The notes under the pieces are model-generated. The model had not been told where the DNA came from. It did not search any database and saw only the letters and a program-made list of their open reading frames with translations. The translations under genes and the position numbers were made by a program. A DNA stretch of 64,000 bases from Pseudomonadota bacterium (lineage in GTDB: Bacteria; Pseudomonadota; Alphaproteobacteria; Rhizobiales; Xanthobacteraceae): contig JAEYRD010000027.1 of assembly GCA_023435725.1 (NCBI GenBank), forward strand, positions 3,768 to 67,767, read 5' to 3'. This document shows positions 62,131 through 64,000 of this stretch, piece after piece (the first letter of the stretch is position 1; the number at the start of each line of letters is the position of its first letter).

Positions 62131-62248
62131 CATTGATCTGAATCAACGTATGGGTCCCACCCTGCCTCAGGCTTTCGCCTGCTCGGGCAAAACGTCCGAC
62201 GCTCACCGATGCTTCTTCAGGAACCGACAGTACGGAGAGCAGCAACCA

Positions 62249-63889
62249 ATGAGCAAGTTCAAAAATATCTGCGGCGCTTTTCTCGCGATGTGTGCCACCA
62301 CGACTATGGGAAGCATTCCTGCTTCTGGCCAGCAGCCCGGGCAAAAACCCAATATCCTAGTCATAATGGGCGACGATATCGGCATGTGGAACATTGGAGC
62401 TTACCATCGCGGTCTGATGGCAGGCAGAACGCCGAATCTCGACAAGATAGCCAAGGAAGGAATGCTTTTCACCGACTACTATGCAGAGGCGAGCTGCACG
62501 GCGGGCCGCGCGAACTTCATCATGGGCCAGTTACCAATCCGCACCGGTATGACCACAGTAGGTCAGGCGGGTGCCTCGATCGGAATACCGGCCGAGGCGG
62601 TTACCACCGCAACGATTCTCAAATCGATGGGTTACGCAACCGGCCAATTCGGTAAAAACCATCTCGGTGATAAGAACGAATTTCTGCCGACCGTGCATGG
62701 CTTCGATGAGTTCTTTGGTTATCTCTATCATCTTGACGCTATGGAAGATCCCGCGCATCCCAACTATCCGCAGAACCTCCTGAACGTCGTCGGCCCCCGT
62801 AACATGGTTCACAGCTGGGCGACTGACAAGGATGATCCTACCGAAATGCCCCGATGGGGCAAGATCGGAAAGCAAAGGATCGAGGATGCCGGTACACTCT
62901 ATCCGAAGCGCATGGAAACGGTTGATGACGAAATTCGCGACTTCGCTATCGACTTCATCGATAGGGCCAAGAAGGATGGTAAGCCGTTCTTCGTCTGGCT
63001 CAATCCGACGCGGATGCATATCGTGACGCATCTCTCGCCGAAGTACGAGGCGATGCGTAATTCCGATAACGGTTGGTCGGAAGAAGAAGCCGGAATGGCA
63101 CAGCTCGATGACGACGTCGGTCTCGTCATGAAGAAACTCAAAGATATTGGCGTGGACGACGACACTATCGTTGTCTTCACCACGGACAACGGCACGGAGG
63201 TATTTACGTGGCCCGACGGCGGTCAGACACCGTTCGCTCAGTCAAAGGGGACGGTGCTTGAGGGTGGCTTCCGCGTGCCGGCGATCATTCGATGGCCGGG
63301 AAAGGTGCCCGCGGATTCGGTGCAGAACGGAATATTCTCCGGGCTGGATTGGTTGCCGACCTTTGTGGCTGCAGCAGGTAATCCGAACATCACTGAGGAA
63401 TTGCTGAAAGGCAAGGAAATCGGCGGTCGGGTCTTTAAGAACCATCTGGACGGCTACAACCAGATGGACGCTATTACCGGCAAGGGACCTTCCAAGCGGC
63501 ACGAGATTTTTTATCTCGGCGAAAGCACGGTCGGCGCGGTGCGGATTGACGACTACAAGTTCCGCTTCATCGACCAGCCCGCAGGCTGGATCGGCGAAAA
63601 GACCAAACCTGATGTGCCCTACATCACCAACCTACGGCTCGATCCGTTCGAGCGTACAGGCTGGCCAAACAATGGAACGAAGGAAGGCGGGCAGCAGTAT
63701 TTCGACTGGTTCAAGTACCAGTTTTGGCGCTTTGTCTTCGTTCAGCAGGTCGTAGGCAAAGAACTGCAAACGTTCCTCGACTTCCCGCCGATGCAGCGCG
63801 GCGCGAGTTTCAATCTCGAGGCAGTCAAAGCAGAGATGGCGAAGAGGATGGAGCAGGCAGAGGCGGCAGCAAAGGGTCCCGGCAATTGA
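62249..63889 (+). CDS. Secreted arylsulfatase
   Basis: A 546-residue sulfatase. The signal peptide (NICGAFLAMCATTTMGSIPASG) precedes KPNILVIMGDDIGMWNIGAY with the Asp pair that binds calcium. The formylglycine motif is C83-T-A-G-R (EASCTAGRANFIMGQ), a known variant of C-x-P-x-R. GKNHLGD near 138, PFFVWLNPTRMH near 250 and VVFTTDNGTEVFTWPDGG near 310 complete the active site. The start at 62249 is chosen because upstream codons belong to the IS remnant. It should release sulfate from sulfate esters outside the cytoplasm; a formylglycine-generating enzyme is not in the window. Confidence 0.92.
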   Translation: MSKFKNICGAFLAMCATTTMGSIPASGQQPGQKPNILVIMGDDIGMWNIGAYHRGLMAGRTPNLDKIAKEGMLFTDYYAEASCTAGRANFIMGQLPIRTGMTTVGQAGASIGIPAEAVTTATILKSMGYATGQFGKNHLGDKNEFLPTVHGFDEFFGYLYHLDAMEDPAHPNYPQNLLNVVGPRNMVHSWATDKDDPTEMPRWGKIGKQRIEDAGTLYPKRMETVDDEIRDFAIDFIDRAKKDGKPFFVWLNPTRMHIVTHLSPKYEAMRNSDNGWSEEEAGMAQLDDDVGLVMKKLKDIGVDDDTIVVFTTDNGTEVFTWPDGGQTPFAQSKGTVLEGGFRVPAIIRWPGKVPADSVQNGIFSGLDWLPTFVAAAGNPNITEELLKGKEIGGRVFKNHLDGYNQMDAITGKGPSKRHEIFYLGESTVGAVRIDDYKFRFIDQPAGWIGEKTKPDVPYITNLRLDPFERTGWPNNGTKEGGQQYFDWFKYQFWRFVFVQQVVGKELQTFLDFPPMQRGASFNLEAVKAEMAKRMEQAEAAAKGPGN

Positions 63890-63901
63890 ATAATTGTTCT
63901 T

Positions 63902-63929
63902 GCGGGCGGGCTGCACGGAGGTCGCCCGC
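63902..63929 (+). terminator. Probable terminator of the arylsulfatase gene
   Basis: GCGGGCG (63902-63908) pairs with CGCCCGC (63923-63929), 13 bases after the stop codon, followed by a short TTAAG rather than a strong T tract. Efficiency is uncertain. The remaining bases to the window end show nothing recognisable. Confidence 0.45.
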
Positions 63930-64000
63930 TTAAGCACGTCCTAAGCCAATCAGATGTCTGGTCGTGCGTCGCGTCATTTCGCTGCGATGCGAAATCTGAT

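Overview
The window looks like a chromosomal stretch from a high-GC alphaproteobacterium of the Bradyrhizobium/Nitrobacteraceae type. This is inferred from gene content (CbtAB, MarR/IclR/CaiB/acyl-CoA dehydrogenase-rich catabolism, Form II Mo-hydroxylase, a Zur-type palindrome) and from rhizobial-style intergenic palindromes and a RIME-like element. No rRNA or other definitive taxonomic marker is present, so the genus is an inference.

Layout. 0-5 kb (minus strand): 5' end of a histone-deacetylase-family gene, a secreted 5'-nucleotidase, an enoyl-CoA hydratase and a long acyl-CoA dehydrogenase. 5.1-9.3 kb: tRNA-Gln(TTG) followed by a 4.1-kb island bounded by 27-bp direct repeats of the tRNA 3' end. 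It carries two excisionase-like HTH reading frames (one degenerate), an XRE regulator, an XRE-ImmA/IrrE metalloprotease coupled to an unknown 222-residue protein, and a HEPN/Abi-like protein, but no integrase. 9.6-12.2 kb: a decayed GH3 beta-glucosidase and a zinc alcohol dehydrogenase. 12.4-17.3 kb: an IclR regulator with tandem operators, a TctC-type binding protein broken by an amber codon, two amidohydrolases and two small Rieske ferredoxins.

17.4-32.6 kb: a second IclR regulator faces a long plus-strand series: crotonase, complete LivJHMGF branched-chain-type ABC importer, lactonase-like amidohydrolase, CaiB CoA-transferase, two adjacent acyl-CoA dehydrogenases, another crotonase, old-yellow-enzyme reductase, two SDRs and a metallo-beta-lactamase-fold hydrolase. 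This reads as one uptake, CoA-activation and beta-oxidation-like pathway for an unidentified carboxylic acid. Similar A/T-rich operator-like sequences precede the regulator, the crotonase and the Liv genes. 33.6-44.1 kb: a polyamine-type ABC importer, a three-subunit molybdenum hydroxylase (CoxS/L/M-like) and an amidase in one run, followed by a convergent LysR gene, probably for import and hydroxylation of an N-containing compound.

44.4-50.6 kb is metal and cofactor biology: a cobalamin riboswitch whose downstream hairpin covers the Shine-Dalgarno of a BtuB-like receptor, two uncharacterised coupled genes, CbtB and CbtA, a remnant of a class I ribonucleotide reductase small subunit, then a COG0523 GTPase behind a perfect Zur-like palindrome. 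51-58.3 kb holds a membrane-anchored proline-rich protein, a MarR regulator with a four-cysteine tail, two M20 hydrolases, an enolase-superfamily enzyme, a small secreted protein and an MFS transporter, punctuated by palindromic repeats. 58.6-64 kb holds a 1001-residue patatin-like protein split by a membrane domain, an IS5-type transposase remnant and an arylsulfatase.

The most promising material for undescribed biology is the tRNA-Gln island module (222-residue protein plus XRE-ImmA protease), the two unknown proteins inside the B12-controlled operon, and the Liv/CaiB/paired-dehydrogenase pathway. None of these can be settled without homology searches.
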